Translations under genes and position numbers: made by a program
Shown: in pieces, positions 5,253 through 6,768 of the stretch
How the letters are laid out: the number at the start of each line of letters is the position of its first letter
How positions within the stretch are numbered: position 1 is the stretch's first letter
The notes under the pieces: model-generated
What the model was told of the DNA's origin: nothing
Databases searched by the model: none
Seen by the model: the letters and a program-made list of their open reading frames with translations, nothing else
DNA from: Solirubrobacteraceae bacterium
GTDB taxonomy: Bacteria > Actinomycetota > Thermoleophilia > Solirubrobacterales > Solirubrobacteraceae
Reading direction: 5' to 3'
Assembly: GCA_025928415.1 (NCBI GenBank)
Contig: JAICJK010000140.1
Coordinates: 1-6,768, forward strand
Length of the DNA: 6,768 bases

Positions 5253-5674
5253 GCGCCTCGACCCGGCACTTCGCCCGCCACTACGCCGAGATGGTCGCCG
5301 CGATGTTCGCCGGCATGGTGGTCCTGGGCCTGCCCGCCGGCTGGGCGCTCGCCGCCATGGGCACGAGCTGGTCCGAGCTGGCCCCCGCCCCGATGCTGCT
5401 CGGCATGGCGGTCACGATGACCGTGCCGATGGTCGGCTGGATGCGCTACCGCGGCCACGGCGCGCGGGCCTGCGCCGAGATGTCGGCGTCGATGTTCCTG
5501 CCCGCCTTCGCCGCGGCCGGCCTGCTGTGGGCCGGGCTCGTCGAGGACGCCGGCGCGCTGCTGGCCCTCGAGCACGTCGCGATGCTCGCGAGCATGCTGG
5601 CCGCGATGCTGCTGCGCCCAGCCGAGTACGCGTGCGGCGCCCACGACCGCGTCCCGGAGCGGGTGGCGGCATGA
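5249..5674 (+). CDS. Four-helix membrane protein with methionine ladders, putative copper-handling
   Basis: I do not recognise a named family for this 141-residue protein. It has about four hydrophobic helices (near 15-37, 47-66, 78-98, 102-122). Fifteen residues (about 11%) are methionine, and all but Met1 and Met37 fall in M-x3-M ladders: 15/19/23, 49/53/57/61/65, 78/82 and 112/116/120. On an alpha helix this places sulfurs along one face of every helix. A basic/histidine loop (RYRGHGARACAE, 66-77) links helices 2 and 3, and a Cys/His segment (EYACGAHDR, 126-134) follows helix 4. M-x3-M motifs carry Cu(I) in Ctr-type transporters, which this protein does not otherwise resemble. It sits between CopZ and an exported His-rich protein with ATGA overlaps on both sides. 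I infer Cu(I) binding or passage through the membrane; direction is unknown. A methionine-rich structural protein is the alternative. Confidence 0.8.
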   Translation: MSASTRHFARHYAEMVAAMFAGMVVLGLPAGWALAAMGTSWSELAPAPMLLGMAVTMTVPMVGWMRYRGHGARACAEMSASMFLPAFAAAGLLWAGLVEDAGALLALEHVAMLASMLAAMLLRPAEYACGAHDRVPERVAA

Positions 5675-6525
5675 GCGCCGCGGCCAAGATCACCGGCTTC
5701 GCCGTGGTGCTGGCGTTCGCCTTCGCCGCCGCGGTGTTCGGCGGCAGCGTGCTCGACGTCCACCCGGGCCAGCCGGCCGCCGCGCGACCCGGCATGGGCG
5801 ACGCGATGGCCGGCGGCCACCGCGGCGGGGAGGCCGCCGCGCAGAACGTGCGCGGCCTGGCGGTCAGCGAGGGCGGCCTGACGCTCGCCCTCGCCCGCAC
5901 CACGGCGACCGCGGGCCGGCGCACGTCGCTGGCCTTCCGGATCGCCGACCGCCGGGGCCGCACCGTGCGCGACTTCGACGTCGAGCACACCAGGCGCATG
6001 CACCTCATCGTCGTGCGCCGCGACCTCAGCGGCTTCCAGCACCTCCACCCGCGCCAGGCCGCCGACGGCACCTGGTCGGTGCCGCTGACGCTGCGCGAGG
6101 CCGGCACCTACCGCGTCTACGCCGACTTCGCGACCGGCGGCAAGCCGCGGACGCTCGCCGGCGACCTCACCGTCGACGGCGCGGTCCGCTCGCGGGAGCT
6201 GCCCGCGCCGGCCTCGAGCGCCGACGCCGACGGCCTGCGCGTGACGCTCGCCGAGGGCGCGACCCGCGCCGGCGCCGAGTCGCAGCTCGCGTTCACCGTG
6301 ACCCGCGACGGCAGGCCGGTCGCCGTCGAGGACTACCTCGGCGCCAAGGGCCATCTGGTCGCGCTGCGCCAGGGCGACCTCGCCTTCCTCCACGTCCACC
6401 CCGACGAGGACAGCCTGAAGTTCATGGCCCGCTTCCCGACCGCCGGCCGCTACCGCCTGTTCCTGCAGTTCAAGGTCGCCGGCCGCCTCCACACGGCCGC
6501 CTTCACGCAGGAGGTCGCGCGATGA
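5671..6525 (+). CDS. Exported or membrane-anchored protein with duplicated HxHP domain, putative copper binding
   Basis: This 284-residue protein starts with a hydrophobic segment (7-28) that could be an uncleaved anchor or signal peptide, followed by a Met/His/Gly linker (about 30-60: HPG, GMGDAMAGGH). Two similar beta-rich domains follow (about 64-169 and 186-283). Each carries the same pattern: a glutamate, then a histidine followed by a hydrophobic strand, then H-x-H-P (Glu105, His111, HLHP 124-127; Glu220, His228, HVHP 241-244), and then AGxYRxxxxF (144-153; 259-267). This indicates an internal duplication, probably with an immunoglobulin-like fold and a histidine metal site in each half. 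I do not recognise a named family; it recalls YtkA/FixH-type small periplasmic domains only loosely. Its ATGA overlap with the Met-ladder gene and the CsoR-type operators upstream suggest extracytoplasmic copper binding. Confidence 0.8.
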   Translation: MSAAAKITGFAVVLAFAFAAAVFGGSVLDVHPGQPAAARPGMGDAMAGGHRGGEAAAQNVRGLAVSEGGLTLALARTTATAGRRTSLAFRIADRRGRTVRDFDVEHTRRMHLIVVRRDLSGFQHLHPRQAADGTWSVPLTLREAGTYRVYADFATGGKPRTLAGDLTVDGAVRSRELPAPASSADADGLRVTLAEGATRAGAESQLAFTVTRDGRPVAVEDYLGAKGHLVALRQGDLAFLHVHPDEDSLKFMARFPTAGRYRLFLQFKVAGRLHTAAFTQEVAR

Positions 6526-6560
6526 CCGAACCGGCTAGATCCACCACTCGGAGAGCATGA
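6522..6560 (+). pseudogene. Possible remnant of a fourth copper-operon gene, cut after 12 codons
   Basis: An ATG overlaps the upstream stop as ATGA, like both other junctions in this operon, and encodes MTEPARSTTRRA before a TGA at 6558-6560. Polar, Thr/Arg-rich starts like this are common in actinobacterial CopA-type P-type ATPases, which often follow CopZ, but 12 residues prove nothing. No G-M-x-C-x-x-C motif occurs further on in any plus-strand frame. The ATGA may be chance, in which case the operon simply ends here. Confidence 0.25.
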
Positions 6561-6768
6561 GAGGCGGCTCGTCACTGCTGGCGAGTTGTACATGCCGCAC
6601 AACTCGCCGACGGGCTGCCAATCGGCCCTTCTCGTAAGTGCCGCTCAGCACCACGCCATCGTCGCCATCGAGGACACCGACGCCATCAACGCCCAATGCA
6701 AGATCGCCGCGAGGATCAGCGCCTACGTCGGCAAGGAAGGCGAGACACCCCCGCGTTCAGGTCCCGCC
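6526..6768. other. Lower-GC terminal stretch, possible mobile or foreign DNA with an unassigned reading frame
   Basis: GC falls to about 65% (hand count) from about 75%. The plus frame that follows the 6523-6525 stop is open to the window edge. It could start at ATG 6592 (MPHNSPTG...), and from 6640 its codons (SAAQHHAIVAIEDTDAIN...) end almost always in G or C, as in real genes here. The antisense frame with the same codon boundaries is also open from about 6756 to a TAG at 6535-6537, ending LMLSEWWI. Codon-position GC (first, second, third about 67/52/77% for the plus reading) favours the plus strand. Neither product is recognised, and no transposase motif is visible. Confidence 0.4.
6580..6608. 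repeat. Perfect 10-bp inverted repeat (hairpin)
   Basis: GGCGAGTTGT (6580-6589) and ACAACTCGCC (6599-6608) are exact reverse complements around a 9-base spacer. No T-tract follows directly. A weaker GGGC/GCCC hairpin (6612-6615/6625-6628) with TTCTC after it comes next. It could be a terminator pair, an operator or an element end. It lies just past the point where the copper operon breaks off. Confidence 0.6.

Noticed and set aside
6580..6608. Integron attC site or rho-independent terminator
   Set aside because: It lacks the paired attC core sites and extrahelical layout, and no T-tract follows the stem.
1..6768. tRNA, rRNA or riboswitch genes
   Set aside because: I saw no cloverleaf, CCA-end, T-loop GGTTCGA-type motif or recognisable riboswitch core; the longest gap before the 3' tail is the 169-bp regulatory region between arsR and copZ.

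Overview
The window is about 75% G+C, with G or C at nearly every third codon position. Genes are tightly packed, many junctions are 4-bp start/stop overlaps, and several starts have no Shine-Dalgarno but a TANNNT-like -10 box 6-9 bases upstream. This fits a high-GC actinobacterium. Protein style suggests the Thermoleophilia/Solirubrobacterales (Conexibacter, Solirubrobacter, Patulibacter), but that is inference and no phylogenetic marker is present.

Layout. (1) 1-483, +: the 3' end of an RNB-family exoribonuclease. (2) 512-1195, -: a TRIC/UPF0126 cation-channel-type membrane protein, convergent with the ribonuclease. (3) 1233-2504, +: a complete M20-family metal amidohydrolase, divergent from the channel across a 37-bp gap. 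(4) 2578-3782, +: a two-gene encapsulin nanocompartment. An encapsulated ferritin-like cargo (EncFtn) with a C-terminal targeting peptide overlaps the shell gene by 4 bp (GTGA). A hairpin terminator follows. (5) 4852-3822, -: an ArsR/SmtB repressor with a complete CzrA-type alpha-5 zinc site, overlapping (TTGA) a short CDF zinc exporter. A palindromic operator covers their promoter. (6) 4922-6525, +: a copper operon divergent from the zinc operon, preceded by two identical CsoR-like operators exactly 35 bp apart. It encodes a CopZ-like chaperone, an unfamiliar 141-aa membrane protein with methionines every fourth residue, and an exported or membrane-anchored protein with a duplicated histidine-rich domain. 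All are joined by ATGA overlaps. (7) 6526-6768: a lower-GC tail (about 65% by hand count) where the expected next gene breaks off after 12 codons.

Three metals are handled side by side: iron storage (encapsulin/EncFtn), zinc export (ArsR-CDF) and copper handling (CsoR-type control, CopZ, Met-ladder protein, HxHP protein). Each module has its own promoter. The most novel element is the pair of proteins at 5249-6525. I infer that they form a membrane-to-exterior copper relay fed by the chaperone. The family assignments for the ribonuclease, TRIC protein, M20 enzyme, EncFtn, encapsulin, CDF, ArsR and CopZ rest on motifs visible in the translations. No database search was run.
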